A stretch of DNA of 64,000 nt from Massilibacillus massiliensis. Its GTDB lineage: Bacteria > Bacillota > Negativicutes > FLKF01. The position numbers and the translations under genes were made by a program. Below are positions 28,792 to 38,068 of the stretch, piece after piece (position 1 is the stretch's first letter; each line of letters begins with the position of its first letter). The notes beneath the pieces are model-generated. The model made no database searches and was not told the DNA's origin. It was given only the letters and a program-made list of their open reading frames with translations. Where the stretch lies: the NCBI RefSeq assembly GCF_900086705.1, contig NZ_LT575483.1:3329533-3393532 (forward strand), in the 5' to 3' direction.

Positions 28792-29538
28792 ATGTTTGCA
28801 CGTTTAAAGAAAGATATACGCGTAGTATTTGATCGCGATCCGGCGGCAAGAAGTGTTTGGGAAGTTATTTTTTGTTATCAGGGGTTGCACGCAATTTGGT
28901 TCCATCGTTTATCACATTATTTATATTTAAAAGGGTGGGTATTGTTGCCGAGAATGATTTCCAACTTTGCTCGATTTTTGACCGGGATTGAAATTCATCC
29001 TGGAGCAAAACTTGGTGAAGGGTTATTTATTGACCATGGTACGGGGATCGTAATCGGTGAGACTGCAGAAGTAGGTAAGAATGTAACACTATACCAAGGG
29101 GTTACGTTAGGCGGGACAGGAAAAGAAAAGGGAAAACGTCATCCGACCATCGGAAATAATGTTGTTGTTGCTTCAGGCGCAAAAGTATTAGGATCTTTTC
29201 AGGTTGGGGATCACGCTAAAATTGGTGCGGGATCTGTTGTATTAAAAGAGGTTCCGGCGTATGCAACTGTCGTAGGCATACCTGGAAAAGTCGTATTGAT
29301 GCATGGTGAGAAAGTTAAGACTCCAGAACAAATTGCCGAAGAGAATAGAATTCATTCTGTCATTTATAATAAAGATAAAGAAATGGAAGAAGAAAAAGAC
29401 GTCGATTTAGCACATGATGATTTGCCGGATCCTGAAGAAGAAATGCTCATGTGCATGCATAGGAATATGCAACAATTAGAAAATAAAATAAAAAACTTGG
29501 AAAGGGAGTTAGAAAAGCATAATGCTAAAGGTTTATAA
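28792..29538 (+). CDS. cysE: Serine O-acetyltransferase
   Basis: A 248-aa trimeric enzyme that makes O-acetylserine for cysteine synthesis. The left-handed beta-helix hexapeptides run from about 65 to 165 ([39 protein letters not shown]). The catalytic His is in FIDHGTG. There is a long charged C-terminal tail (about 190-248) ending in a predicted coiled coil that is not part of the core. It is controlled by the T-box. Its end overlaps cysS by 17 bases. Confidence 0.95.
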   Translation: MFARLKKDIRVVFDRDPAARSVWEVIFCYQGLHAIWFHRLSHYLYLKGWVLLPRMISNFARFLTGIEIHPGAKLGEGLFIDHGTGIVIGETAEVGKNVTLYQGVTLGGTGKEKGKRHPTIGNNVVVASGAKVLGSFQVGDHAKIGAGSVVLKEVPAYATVVGIPGKVVLMHGEKVKTPEQIAEENRIHSVIYNKDKEMEEEKDVDLAHDDLPDPEEEMLMCMHRNMQQLENKIKNLERELEKHNAKGL

Positions 29539-30961
29539 TACTTTAACAAGGCAAAAAGAAGCGTTTGTGCCGCAGGTTCCCGGAGAAGCCAGTATCTATG
29601 TCTGTGGTGTTACACCTTATAATCATCCTCATATAGGAAATGCAAGGCCATTTATTACTTGGGATGTAATTAAACGATATTTAAGAAAATCAGGCTATAA
29701 AGTGAAACATGTGCAGAATTTTACCGATGTAGATGATAAAATTATTCGCACAGCAAATCAGGAAGGGGTAAAATGGTCAGCTATTTCTGAGCGCTATATG
29801 AATGCTTACTTTGAAGTAATGGATCAATTGAATGTAGAACGCGCAGATGTATATCCAAGAGTCTCCGAACATATGGATGATATTATCTCAATGATTGCAA
29901 CTCTGGTGAAAAAAGGATATGCTTACGAACTTGAAGGTGATGTCTATTACAGCGTAGAGAAATTTTCTGATTATGGAAAATTAAGCGGCAGAAAACTTGA
30001 GGATATGCAAGCCGGTGCTAGAGTTAATGTAGACGAACGTAAACAAAATCCTATGGATTTCGCTCTTTGGAAGAGTGCAAAGCCTGGCGAACCCGCATGG
30101 AAAAGTCCATGGGGAGAAGGTCGCCCTGGTTGGCATATTGAATGCTCGGCAATGTCGCTGAAATATTTAGGAGAGACTTTCGATTTTCATGGGGGCGGTA
30201 GTGATCTTATTTTTCCACATCATGAAAATGAAATTGCGCAATCCGAAGCCTGTTGCGGAAAGTCAAATTCTTTTGTGAAATATTGGCTTCATAATGGGTT
30301 TATTACAATCAATGAAGAAAAAATGAGCAAGTCATTAAATAATTTCTTCACGGTATTAGATATATTAAAGCAATATCCGGCAGAAGTGTTAAGATTTTTT
30401 ATTGTAGAAACGCATTATCGCAGTCCGCTTGATTTTAGTGATGCACGTTTAAATGAAGCTGCTCGCAGTTTAGAACGATTGAGAACAGCGATGTTAAATT
30501 CTATAGCTTTAGATCAGTATGAAGCAGGAGCTGAAAGTGACTTGTCGGCAGCACTCCAGAACTTTGCAAAAAAGGCTGAAACAGATTTTTGCTTGGCAAT
30601 GGATGATGATTTTAATACAGCATTGGCATTAAGTAGTATGTTCGCACTAGCAAAAGAAATCAATGTGTATTATCATGCAGTTACGACTGGAAAAGTTGCA
30701 CATGATACAAACGCCTTTTCTATTGCACGGAAAGTATATGAAGAAATGGCGAATATTTTGGGAATTTTAGTAGATGTACGTTCACAGGAAAGCGAGGAAG
30801 ATGAAGAAGTGGTAGAAGATTTAATGAAAATTATTATTGAACTTCGTCAACAAGCGCGAAGTTCAAAAGATTGGGCTACTGCCGACAAAATTCGTGATCA
30901 GTTGCATGAAATCGGTATAACTTTAGAAGATTCACCTACAGGCGTTAGGTGGAAAAAATAA
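29522..30961 (+). CDS. cysS: Cysteinyl-tRNA synthetase
   Basis: A 479-aa class I synthetase. HIGH-type motif [14 protein letters not shown] motif [10 protein letters not shown]; zinc ligands in [18 protein letters not shown] and [18 protein letters not shown] lies 14 bases before ATG, inside cysE, so it is coupled to cysE and shares its T-box. It is followed at once by mrnC (TAATG). Confidence 0.97.
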   Translation: MLKVYNTLTRQKEAFVPQVPGEASIYVCGVTPYNHPHIGNARPFITWDVIKRYLRKSGYKVKHVQNFTDVDDKIIRTANQEGVKWSAISERYMNAYFEVMDQLNVERADVYPRVSEHMDDIISMIATLVKKGYAYELEGDVYYSVEKFSDYGKLSGRKLEDMQAGARVNVDERKQNPMDFALWKSAKPGEPAWKSPWGEGRPGWHIECSAMSLKYLGETFDFHGGGSDLIFPHHENEIAQSEACCGKSNSFVKYWLHNGFITINEEKMSKSLNNFFTVLDILKQYPAEVLRFFIVETHYRSPLDFSDARLNEAARSLERLRTAMLNSIALDQYEAGAESDLSAALQNFAKKAETDFCLAMDDDFNTALALSSMFALAKEINVYYHAVTTGKVAHDTNAFSIARKVYEEMANILGILVDVRSQESEEDEEVVEDLMKIIIELRQQARSSKDWATADKIRDQLHEIGITLEDSPTGVRWKK

Positions 30962-31446
30962 TGAATTTTGACCATTTCAAATTTTTAGTCGATAGTGTTT
31001 TTCAGTGTGATGAAGCAGGCGCGGTGAAACAAAACTATAAAGAAATCCGAGTAGAATCACTCAATCCTCTCGTTCTTGCTTACATTGGTGATGCTTATTT
31101 CAACTTGTATGTACGCGGGAAACTTTTGGCTTATGAACAAAATAAAGTGCAAGTGCTGCATCGTTTTGGCGCACAGATTGTCTCCGCAACTTGGCAATCT
31201 ATTGCTTATCATGGGATTGAATCCTTGTTGACAGAAGATGAGAAATCTATATTTCGTCGAGGTCGCAATGCCAAAAGTCATGTGCCAAAAAGTGCGACTG
31301 TTGCTGAATATCGGGCAAGTACGGGCTTTGAGGCGCTATTAGGCGCACTTTATTTACAAAAAAAATATGAACGGCTTTATGAGTTGGTAGATAGAGCATT
31401 TGATATTATTTCCTCAGAAATGATGCAGAAGACCAAAATAAAGTAG
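30961..31446 (+). CDS. mrnC: Mini-ribonuclease III
   Basis: A 161-aa RNase III catalytic domain without the dsRNA-binding domain. It trims 23S rRNA precursor ends. The signature AYIGDAYFNLYVR contains the catalytic Asp, and GFEALLGALYL holds the second acidic residue. ATG 30961 overlaps the last base of the cysS stop and has AGGTGG upstream. Confidence 0.94.
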   Translation: MNFDHFKFLVDSVFQCDEAGAVKQNYKEIRVESLNPLVLAYIGDAYFNLYVRGKLLAYEQNKVQVLHRFGAQIVSATWQSIAYHGIESLLTEDEKSIFRRGRNAKSHVPKSATVAEYRASTGFEALLGALYLQKKYERLYELVDRAFDIISSEMMQKTKIK

Positions 31447-31464
31447 AGACGAAGAACGTTTATG

Positions 31465-31500
31465 AGGAGCTGTGCATTTGGAGTATGCGCGGCTCCTTTG
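31465..31500 (+). terminator. Hairpin after mrnC (weak terminator)
   Basis: AGGAGCTGTGCAT pairs with ATGCGCGGCTCCT; only TTTG follows, so it may act as an attenuator rather than a strong terminator. Confidence 0.5.
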
Positions 31501-31604
31501 CCGAACAAGAGAAAGTGCAGATACTTATTGCAAATTTTAAGTAATGCAGCGGCTGTTTATTGCAATTTGATAATCTATAGATCCATAAATGGAGAGTGAA
31601 TGAA

Positions 31605-32942
31605 ATGAAGATTGCTCAATTTGAAGCAACAGGTATAGATAAAGTGGAACATTTCTTTGAATTGAATGACATCAATTCTTTATCGGAACGTGAATTGTGC
31701 TGCTTTTTAAAAGCGTGTAATATTTCTTTTATATTAGAAGGGATTAATCGAATACAAAGTACTTTAATCTGTGAGCTGAAAGATTCTTATGTACAGCAAA
31801 GTCAACGCTATGTAACCTTAAACTTGGAATCGTATCTTTTGCCTAGCTTGGAAGAAAATGATGAAAAAAAAGCACAAGAACTTACGATGGAAGCGTTTGC
31901 ATTGTATACGAATATGTCAAGGTTAAAAGATGGTGAGTTTAAAGGGCGCCCTAAACGGACAAATTATTTATACGGAATTCCAATTGAAGATGCAAGGTAT
32001 ATTTTACCTTTAGGAACAAAAACGAATGTTTGTGTTGCCATGGCTGGAGACAAATTAGTTCAGTTGTTTCAATTGTTGACGAATCCGCAGTATGGAGAAT
32101 TATTTACAACAATACTGGATCAATTTAAATTGTATTTACCTAAGCGGATGTTTCAATTATTAATGCAACAAACAATTTATACGGACAAAACATTGATGGA
32201 TAATTTTTATCAAATGTATTTTGATCGGATCGACGCGGCCGAAAATTTAATTTTATTAGATCAATTTAGTGAACTTGATATGAAAGTTGGTTTTGGTGCG
32301 ATGACAAGCACCATGAAAATTACCCCGTCGGAAGCGATTGCAAAGTGGGGCGAAGAAGCGCCAACTAAGGCAAAAGGTGTAGTGAAACGCGTTTTAAGTT
32401 ATGGGCATACAAGCATTGCTGAACAAGCTAGAACTACATTCGGAATGATGTGTAGTCTTGTTACATATCATCAGCAATTAAGGCACAGAATCACTACGAA
32501 TTATCGTGAGAATTTAAATGTGGTTTTACACGATCAACAGCGTGAAGTCATCATACCAGAGACGATTAGAGAATCTAACTTTTGTGAAGAATATAAGAGA
32601 CTCGTCGAGCGATTCAGAAGTTTTCGTAAAATGGTTGCAGAAAAATATGGTACAGATAAAGCCTTACCTTTCTTGTTGAATTGTGATCAGATAAAACTCA
32701 TTATTTCTGCAAACGCACGTGCTGATATATCTATGCTGGCAGATCGTACCTGTATGAATGCGCAGTGGGAAATTCGTGAGTTGGCGGTCAAGAAAGTGAT
32801 GATTCTTCGAAAGTTATCACCTGAATTGTATGAGAAAGCATTACCATCGTGTGTATTAGGAAGCTGTCGTGAAGGGAAAATGACCTGTGGACAAGCTGGA
32901 AAAATGCGCGAAAAGTTTTTAAATTTAGAGCAAATCAAATAA
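31605..32942 (+). CDS. Tandem-domain ThyX-like flavin-dependent thymidylate synthase
   Basis: 445 aa, about twice the usual ThyX length (220-250). The first half keeps SQRY (66-69) and DARYILPLGTKT (129-140), but the position of the RHR motif reads CEL. The second half keeps GHTS (267-270), RHR (293-295), NAR (370-372) and AQWEI (386-390), but its SxRY position reads NLNV. Each half thus lacks what the other retains. ThyX sites are built at subunit interfaces, so a fused pseudo-dimer with composite sites is plausible. The C-terminus has three Cys (SCVLGSC, MTCG). ATG 31605 has GGAGAG eight bases upstream. It lies between mrnC and rlmB. Confidence 0.85.
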   Translation: MKIAQFEATGIDKVEHFFELNDINSLSERELCCFLKACNISFILEGINRIQSTLICELKDSYVQQSQRYVTLNLESYLLPSLEENDEKKAQELTMEAFALYTNMSRLKDGEFKGRPKRTNYLYGIPIEDARYILPLGTKTNVCVAMAGDKLVQLFQLLTNPQYGELFTTILDQFKLYLPKRMFQLLMQQTIYTDKTLMDNFYQMYFDRIDAAENLILLDQFSELDMKVGFGAMTSTMKITPSEAIAKWGEEAPTKAKGVVKRVLSYGHTSIAEQARTTFGMMCSLVTYHQQLRHRITTNYRENLNVVLHDQQREVIIPETIRESNFCEEYKRLVERFRSFRKMVAEKYGTDKALPFLLNCDQIKLIISANARADISMLADRTCMNAQWEIRELAVKKVMILRKLSPELYEKALPSCVLGSCREGKMTCGQAGKMREKFLNLEQIK

Positions 32943-32957
32943 CAGGAGAGAAATGAT

Positions 32958-33737
32958 ATGAAGCAAAAACAACTCCCACAGCAAGAAATATCAGATGAAA
33001 TTATCTTTGGTCGTAATAGCGTAATGGAAGCGTTAAAAAGTGGACGTTCTATCAATAAAATTTTATTGGCAAAAGGAGAAAAACAAGGCTCTATAAAAGA
33101 AGTGATTGGGCTTGCAAAGGAAAAACGTATCATTCTGCAAGAGGTTGAAATAAACAAGCTCGATATGATTGTAAAAGGGCTGAAACATCAAGGCGTGATC
33201 GCGTATGGTGCACCGGTGGATTATGTGGAGATCGAAGACATTTTACAAAGAGCAAGTGATCTTGGACAGCCTCCGTTCATTGTATTATTAGATGAATTAG
33301 AGGATCCACATAATTTAGGAGCAATTTTGCGGACTGCAGATGCAGCTGGCGTACATGGTGTACTTATTCCTAAAAGAAGGAGTTGTCCATTATCGGCAAC
33401 TGTAGCAAAAACTTCTGCTGGTGCAGTAGAATATGTACCTGTAGCGCGTATTGGCAATATCGCACAAACGATTAAGGAACTAAAAAAAATGGGCATGTGG
33501 GTTGTTGGTGCAGATATGGATGGAGAGAAGAATTATTATGAAGCGGATCTGACGGGGGCGTTAGTTCTTATTATTGGCGGAGAAGGAAAAGGAATTAGTC
33601 GCTTGACAAAAGAGCAATGTGACTTTTTAGTGAAGATTCCGATGTCCGGTAAAATCAATTCCTTAAATGCATCGGTTGCAGGGTCAGTCTTAATGTTTGA
33701 GTCATTAAAACAGCGTATGCTAAAAGTAAATAAATAA
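32958..33737 (+). CDS. rlmB: 23S rRNA 2'-O-methyltransferase, TrmH/SpoU family
   Basis: 259 aa. An N-terminal substrate-binding domain (about 1-90) precedes the SPOUT knot domain with the three SpoU motifs: DELEDPHNLGAILRTADAAG, IIGGEGKGISRLT and KIPMSGKINSLNASVAGSVLMFE. It probably methylates G2251 of 23S rRNA. SD GGAGAG. It is probably co-transcribed with thyX, 15 bases away. Confidence 0.93.
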   Translation: MKQKQLPQQEISDEIIFGRNSVMEALKSGRSINKILLAKGEKQGSIKEVIGLAKEKRIILQEVEINKLDMIVKGLKHQGVIAYGAPVDYVEIEDILQRASDLGQPPFIVLLDELEDPHNLGAILRTADAAGVHGVLIPKRRSCPLSATVAKTSAGAVEYVPVARIGNIAQTIKELKKMGMWVVGADMDGEKNYYEADLTGALVLIIGGEGKGISRLTKEQCDFLVKIPMSGKINSLNASVAGSVLMFESLKQRMLKVNK

Positions 33738-33769
33738 CACAAAAGGTTAGCAAAAATGCTAACCTTTTG
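33732..33769. other. 17-bp perfect stem-loop after rlmB
   Basis: AACACAAAAGGTTAGCA / TGCTAACCTTTTGTGTT. No T run follows on the plus strand, but a TATAAT (33769-33774) overlaps its end. Possible terminator or RNA-stability element. Confidence 0.55.
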
Positions 33770-33833
33770 TGTTATAATGTAAAATAGGTATTGAATTCTA
33801 GATTTTTATATAGTACCTTTCAGGAGAAGATGA

Positions 33834-34361
33834 ATGAAAGCTGGTAAACGAGAATATTTTATCATAGATGGTTATAATGTCATTAATGCTTGGCCAGAGT
33901 TGATTGCTATGAGAGATAATTTAGAGATGGCAAGGGACAAATTGGTGGAGTGTTTAATGGAATATGGAGCTTTTCAGCAGTATGATATAACAATTGTATT
34001 TGATGCTTTTTTCACAGTTCACGGGGAATCTTATGAAAAAATAAATCAGCATTTAGCTATCATTTATACTGATGAAGGGGAAACAGCCGATAGTTATATA
34101 GAAAAATTAGCCTATAATTTGGTACGAGAAGGTAAAGAAGTGTATGTTGTTACTTCTGACTATGCTGAACAGACAGTTATTTTAGGTGCTGGTGCGTATC
34201 GGATGTCATCAAGAGAACTTCGTAAGGCAATTAAGAAAACAAAGAAAAAAATTCAAGAAGAATATATACAAAATACAATACAACGTTCAAGACACGAACT
34301 TGGTTGTCGAATTAAGGCGGATATTGCTAAAAAATTGGATGAGCTTAGAAAAAGACGTTAA
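33834..34361 (+). CDS. NYN-domain endoribonuclease, Rae1/YacP-like
   Basis: 175 aa. PIN-like NYN fold with acidic residues in FIIDGYNVINAW, ITIVFDAFFTVHG, DEGETADSYIE and VVTSDYAEQ. In B. subtilis Rae1 cuts certain mRNAs in the ribosomal A site. The C-terminus is Lys/Arg-rich. The gene order rlmB-yacP-sigH is conserved in Firmicutes. SD AGGAGAAG. Confidence 0.9.
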   Translation: MKAGKREYFIIDGYNVINAWPELIAMRDNLEMARDKLVECLMEYGAFQQYDITIVFDAFFTVHGESYEKINQHLAIIYTDEGETADSYIEKLAYNLVREGKEVYVVTSDYAEQTVILGAGAYRMSSRELRKAIKKTKKKIQEEYIQNTIQRSRHELGCRIKADIAKKLDELRKRR

Positions 34362-34399
34362 ATCGTTCGAGAAAACAGTGAGAACTAAGCAATTGAGGG

Positions 34400-34428
34400 T
34401 TGACTAGGAGTGTGCCCTAGGGTATAAT
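34400..34428 (+). promoter_or_regulatory. Strong sigma-A promoter upstream of sigH
   Basis: TTGACT (34400-34405), 17-base spacer, TATAAT (34423-34428). Confidence 0.8.
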
Positions 34429-34464
34429 TTGCTGTAAAGAATGTGGACAATGGAAAAGTATTTT

Positions 34465-34496
34465 GAAATGGCGCGAAGGCGCATTTTCTTTTTTGA
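34465..34496 (+). terminator. Intrinsic terminator/attenuator between the promoter and sigH
   Basis: GAAATGGCGC / GCGCATTTTC (one bulge) followed by a T run. It lies about 30 bases after the predicted start point of the 34400 promoter and about 90 bases before sigH. Confidence 0.7.
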
Positions 34497-34584
34497 TGCT
34501 TAGATATGAGACACAAAAGTACAAGCTACTATTTCTGAACGTAATACTATATCGTGATAAGAGAATTTGTGAGGAGGCGGTGCG

Positions 34585-35319
34585 ATGCGAGTTAATACTC
34601 AAAGTGAAGAAGTATTTAATGATTTTGAGAATATGACCGATGAAGAAATTGTTGCTGAAGCTAAGGCAAATGATAATAATATCGCACTAGATTATCTGAT
34701 TAATAAATATCGGAATTTTGTCAGGGCGAAAGCACGTTCTTATTTTTTGATTGGGGCAGATCGGGAAGATATTATTCAAGAAGGTATGATTGGATTGTAT
34801 AAAGCAATCCGAGATTTTAGAAATGATAAATTATCATCTTTTAGAGCTTTTGCAGAGCTTTGTGTTACACGGCAAATTATTACGGCGATCAAGACGGCAA
34901 CGCGGCAAAAACATATTCCTTTAAATTCTTATGTATCTTTAAATAAACCAATTTATGATGAAGATTCTGATCGTACATTGCTGGATGTTTTATCTGGTTC
35001 AAAGATTTCTGATCCGGAAGAACTTGTGATCAGTCGCGAAGAATTTATTGATATCGAAGCTAAAATGGGACAAATCTTGAGTGATCTTGAATGGAAAGTA
35101 TTGATGTCCTATCTTGATGGGAAATCCTATCAAGAGATTGCTGTAGAACTTGATCGACATGTAAAGTCAATTGATAATGCACTGCAGCGTGTAAAACGTA
35201 AATTAGAACGTTATTTAGATAATCGCGGTGATGATGCAGATGTCAATAGCGTTTATAATGGGTTAACTAATATTAACAAACAATTGCATGGATTGTGTGG
35301 CGGACTCGGTGATAATTAA
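34585..35319 (+). CDS. sigH: RNA polymerase sigma-H factor (Spo0H type)
   Basis: A 244-aa sigma-70 family factor. Region 2 (about 25-110: YRNFVRAKARSYF, DREDIIQEGMIGLYKAIRDFR, FRAFAELCVTRQIITAIKTATRQKH) and region 4 (about 160-210, YQEIAVELDRHVKSIDNALQRVKRKL). In Bacillus it drives transition-state and early sporulation genes. About 30 C-terminal residues after region 4 are unusual. SD GAGGAGG. A promoter plus terminator upstream suggest attenuation. Confidence 0.93.
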   Translation: MRVNTQSEEVFNDFENMTDEEIVAEAKANDNNIALDYLINKYRNFVRAKARSYFLIGADREDIIQEGMIGLYKAIRDFRNDKLSSFRAFAELCVTRQIITAIKTATRQKHIPLNSYVSLNKPIYDEDSDRTLLDVLSGSKISDPEELVISREEFIDIEAKMGQILSDLEWKVLMSYLDGKSYQEIAVELDRHVKSIDNALQRVKRKLERYLDNRGDDADVNSVYNGLTNINKQLHGLCGGLGDN

Positions 35320-35356
35320 AAATGCTATCTGACTTCATAAGTCAGGTAGCATTTTT
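35318..35356 (+). terminator. sigH terminator
   Basis: AAAAATGCTATCTGACTT / AAGTCAGGTAGCATTTTT with a three-base loop; overlaps the stop codon. Confidence 0.93.
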
Positions 35357-35484
35357 ACGGTTCGCTTGCTTTTTGACGCATCAATTTTCATTGAAAGAAT
35401 AGGGGATTAAACGAAGAAATAATATAAATTTTTTATATTATGAAGGAATCTATTATTTATACGGAGAATACTTAAGCATATTCA

Positions 35485-35529
35485 AATATATTTAGAAAAT
35501 TAATAATATTCTAAATATATTATTTTTTG
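35485..35529 (+). terminator. Isolated intrinsic terminator, possible end of a small RNA
   Basis: Perfect 13-bp stem AATATATTTAGAA / TTCTAAATATATT followed by ATTTTTT. No ORF lies between this and the sigH terminator 130 bases upstream; an sRNA or leader in 35357-35484 is possible. Confidence 0.6.
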
Positions 35530-35620
35530 GTGCTCAATTACATAATGGTTTCGTTCTATCATATGGTTTATTCAGATAGGATACTTGGTCTTATAATTTT
35601 ATTATTTTTAGGGGGAAGTT

Positions 35621-36871
35621 ATGTACAAATCGAGTAAAAATGTAATTGCAATTGTCTGCGGAGGTGGTCCGGCGCCTGGAATTAACAGTGTTATAAGTGC
35701 TGTTACCATGGAAGCAAGAAAAAATTGTTGGGACGTAATTGGCATTTACGATGGATTTTCACGATTGGCAAGGGGGGAAAAGAAATTTGTTCACTTAAAT
35801 TATGATTTAGTAAGTCGAATACACTTAACGGGCGGATGCATTTTGCAAATGTCGCGTTTTAATCCAACGAAACAAGAAGATGATTTAAAAAGAGTTGTAG
35901 ACACGCTAACCGAACTTGGTGTAACGCACCTTGTTACAATTGGGGGTGACGATACTGCTTTTAGTTCATCCAAAGTTGCTGAATATGCGGCAGTTATTGG
36001 CAGAACAATTCATGTTGTGCATGTACCAAAAACAATAGATAATGATTTGCCTTTGCCAGAAGGTATACCGACATTTGGATTTGAAACAGCCAGAGCGCTT
36101 GGTACTATGGTACTGGAAAATTTAATGGAAGATGCTAGAACTACGAATAATCGCTGGTATTTTGGAATCGCTATGGGGCGCACAGCGGGGCATTTGGCAC
36201 TTGGTATGGGAAAGTCAGCCGGAGCAATTATTACGATTATTCCGGAAGAATTCAGTGCGCCTAAAATCAGATTGCAACAAGTCATTGACATGTTGACATG
36301 CTCGATGGTAAAACGCTATTTGACTGGTCGGAATTATGGCGTTGCTGTTATAGCCGAAGGTGTTATTGAAAAAATTGCTGAAGAAGATTTCGTAGCACTC
36401 GGCGATCTCTGCTTGGATGAGCATGGACATATCCGCTATTCAGAACTTGATTTTGGTGAAGTATTAAAGAAAGAAGTTGCAAAAGAGCTGGCTAAAATTG
36501 GTGTGAAAATTACAATTGTTGATAAAGAAATTGGTTACGAGCTGCGTTGTGCACCGCCTATTTCTTATGATATTGATTATACACGTTCACTTGGGTATGC
36601 AGCTGTTCGCTTTCTAATGAATGGCGATAGCGCAGCTATGATCTCCATTCAAAACAATGAAACTGTACCACTTTATTTTAAAGATTTGCGTGATCCAGAA
36701 ACAGGTAAGACTCTTGTAAGAAGAGTGAATGTCAATGCAATGAACTATAAAATTGCAAAAGAGTTTATGATTCGTTTAGTAGAAGAGGATTTGCAAGATG
36801 CAAGTCTGGCGAACGCGTTTAAGATGACAATTGAGGAATTTAAATCAAAATACAGCTATTTGTTTGCTTAA
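35621..36871 (+). CDS. 6-phosphofructokinase, probably pyrophosphate-dependent
   Basis: A 416-aa group II-like PFK. Two residues mark PPi use: TIGGDDTAFS has Asp where ATP enzymes have Gly (GGDGS), and PKTIDND has Lys where ATP enzymes have Gly (PGTIDND). The fructose-6-P site GRTAGHLALGMG is also present. PPi enzymes work reversibly, in both glycolysis and gluconeogenesis. Its SD is GGGGG upstream of ATG. It is monocistronic, between sigH and the tRNA cluster. Confidence 0.92.
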   Translation: MYKSSKNVIAIVCGGGPAPGINSVISAVTMEARKNCWDVIGIYDGFSRLARGEKKFVHLNYDLVSRIHLTGGCILQMSRFNPTKQEDDLKRVVDTLTELGVTHLVTIGGDDTAFSSSKVAEYAAVIGRTIHVVHVPKTIDNDLPLPEGIPTFGFETARALGTMVLENLMEDARTTNNRWYFGIAMGRTAGHLALGMGKSAGAIITIIPEEFSAPKIRLQQVIDMLTCSMVKRYLTGRNYGVAVIAEGVIEKIAEEDFVALGDLCLDEHGHIRYSELDFGEVLKKEVAKELAKIGVKITIVDKEIGYELRCAPPISYDIDYTRSLGYAAVRFLMNGDSAAMISIQNNETVPLYFKDLRDPETGKTLVRRVNVNAMNYKIAKEFMIRLVEEDLQDASLANAFKMTIEEFKSKYSYLFA

Positions 36872-36879
36872 GAATAAAT

Positions 36880-36917
36880 AAAATACGAGTTGTGTACACA
36901 GCTCGTATTTTATTTTT
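36880..36917 (+). terminator. PFK terminator
   Basis: AAAATACGAG / CTCGTATTTT with a T-rich tail. Confidence 0.92.
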
Positions 36918-36972
36918 GTAAGGCAGTATATTTGTTTTAAAATAGTATATATTATTTATTATATAAAAACAC

Positions 36973-37001
36973 TTTACAAATCAATTGAACTATGATAACA
37001 T
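36973..37001 (+). promoter_or_regulatory. Promoter of the first tRNA-fMet
   Basis: TTTACA (36973-36978), 17-base spacer, TAACAT (36996-37001), about 33 bases before the tRNA. Confidence 0.5.
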
Positions 37002-37033
37002 TACTTATTGTCACCGGTTGGTAGATATTTAAT

Positions 37034-37109
<76 letters not shown>

Positions 37110-37143
37110 AATTACTTTTCAAAAAGTGATTTAAAAAAAGTTG

Positions 37144-37172
37144 TTGACAAACCGTAGAAAAGTTTGTATAAT
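37144..37172 (+). promoter_or_regulatory. Consensus promoter inside the tRNA cluster
   Basis: TTGACA (37144-37149), 17-base spacer, TATAAT (37167-37172): a perfect match, 16 bases before tRNA-Thr(TGT). Confidence 0.9.
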
Positions 37173-37188
37173 AAATAATGTTCTTAAG

Positions 37189-37264
<76 letters not shown>

Positions 37265-37274
37265 GTTGAATCAT

Positions 37275-37359
37275 GGATGGGTTCCCGAGTGGCTAAAGGG
37301 AGCAGACTGTAAATCTGCCGGCTCTGCCTTCGTTGGTTCGAATCCAACCCCATCCACCA
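37275..37359 (+). tRNA. tRNA-Tyr (GTA)
   Basis: 85 nt with a long variable arm; acceptor GGATGGG / CCCATCC, anticodon GTA (GACTGTAAATC), encoded CCA. Confidence 0.96.
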
Positions 37360-37381
37360 TTTTAACTTTATATTTTAATAT

Positions 37382-37457
<76 letters not shown>

Positions 37458-37481
37458 AGTAATCTAAAAAAGTTAGTGATC

Positions 37482-37557
37482 GCTGATGTAGCTCAGTCGG
37501 TAGAGCGTATCCTTGGTAAGGATAAGGTCACCGGTTCAATCCCGGTCATTAGCTCCA
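37482..37557 (+). tRNA. tRNA-Thr (GGT)
   Basis: Acceptor GCTGATG / CATTAGC, anticodon loop TTGGTAA, encoded CCA. Confidence 0.95.
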
Positions 37558-37563
37558 TAATAT

Positions 37564-37640
37564 GGCGGCGTAGCTCAGTTGGCTAGAGCATGCGGTTCAT
37601 ACCCGCAGTGTCCGGAGTTCAAATCTCTGCGCCGCCACCA
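37564..37640 (+). tRNA. Elongator tRNA-Met (CAT)
   Basis: 77 nt; acceptor GGCGGCG / CGCCGCC is fully paired, unlike the initiator. Anticodon CAT, encoded CCA. A tRNA-Ile2 with a modified CAT is less likely but cannot be excluded. Confidence 0.88.
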
Positions 37641-37652
37641 AATAAATAACAA

Positions 37653-37680
37653 AAAACCCCTGTGTGGGGTTTTTATTTTA
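37653..37680 (+). terminator. tRNA cluster terminator
   Basis: AAAACCCC / GGGGTTTT with a five-base loop and a T-rich tail. Confidence 0.92.
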
Positions 37681-37781
37681 TGTATTTGGGTAAGACTATA
37701 AAAATACATAAAATAATGAAAAGTAACGATTAACGATTATTTAACAGTAAATACAAAACTTAAAATGTTGCATTGATTTTA

Positions 37782-37810
37782 TTGACAGCTTATGCTAAGT
37801 GTGATAAATT
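37782..37810 (+). promoter_or_regulatory. Promoter of rpmG-secE-nusG
   Basis: TTGACA (37782-37787), 17-base spacer, TAAATT (37805-37810). Confidence 0.75.
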
Positions 37811-37864
37811 ATATTAGTGACATTTTGAAATGTAGTATATTTACTGGCAAGAGGGGTGCATAGG

Positions 37865-38014
37865 ATGCGTAATGCAGTTACATTGGCTTGCGTTGAATGT
37901 AAACAGCGTAATTATCAGACCAATAAAAACAAAAAAAATGACCCAGATAGATTAGAATTCAATAAATACTGCAAGTTTTGTAAGAAACACACGTTACACA
38001 AAGAAACGAAGTAA
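37865..38014 (+). CDS. rpmG: 50S ribosomal protein L33 (zinc-binding form)
   Basis: A 49-aa basic protein ([17 protein letters not shown]... ending [10 protein letters not shown]). Two CxxC pairs (CVEC and CKFC) show the zinc-ribbon (C+) form, which pairs with the lower-zinc form found elsewhere in many Firmicutes. GGGG lies 9 bases before ATG. It opens the rpmG-secE-nusG block. Confidence 0.95.
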   Translation: MRNAVTLACVECKQRNYQTNKNKKNDPDRLEFNKYCKFCKKHTLHKETK

Positions 38015-38068
38015 TTATAACTTCGAATCTTGTGTTCCGCGTGGCAGTATAATGGGGATGTGAAAAGA

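Noticed and set aside
34186-34407. 73-codon ORF overlapping the end of the yacP-like gene
   Set aside because: A frame shadow of a well-supported gene; no SD.
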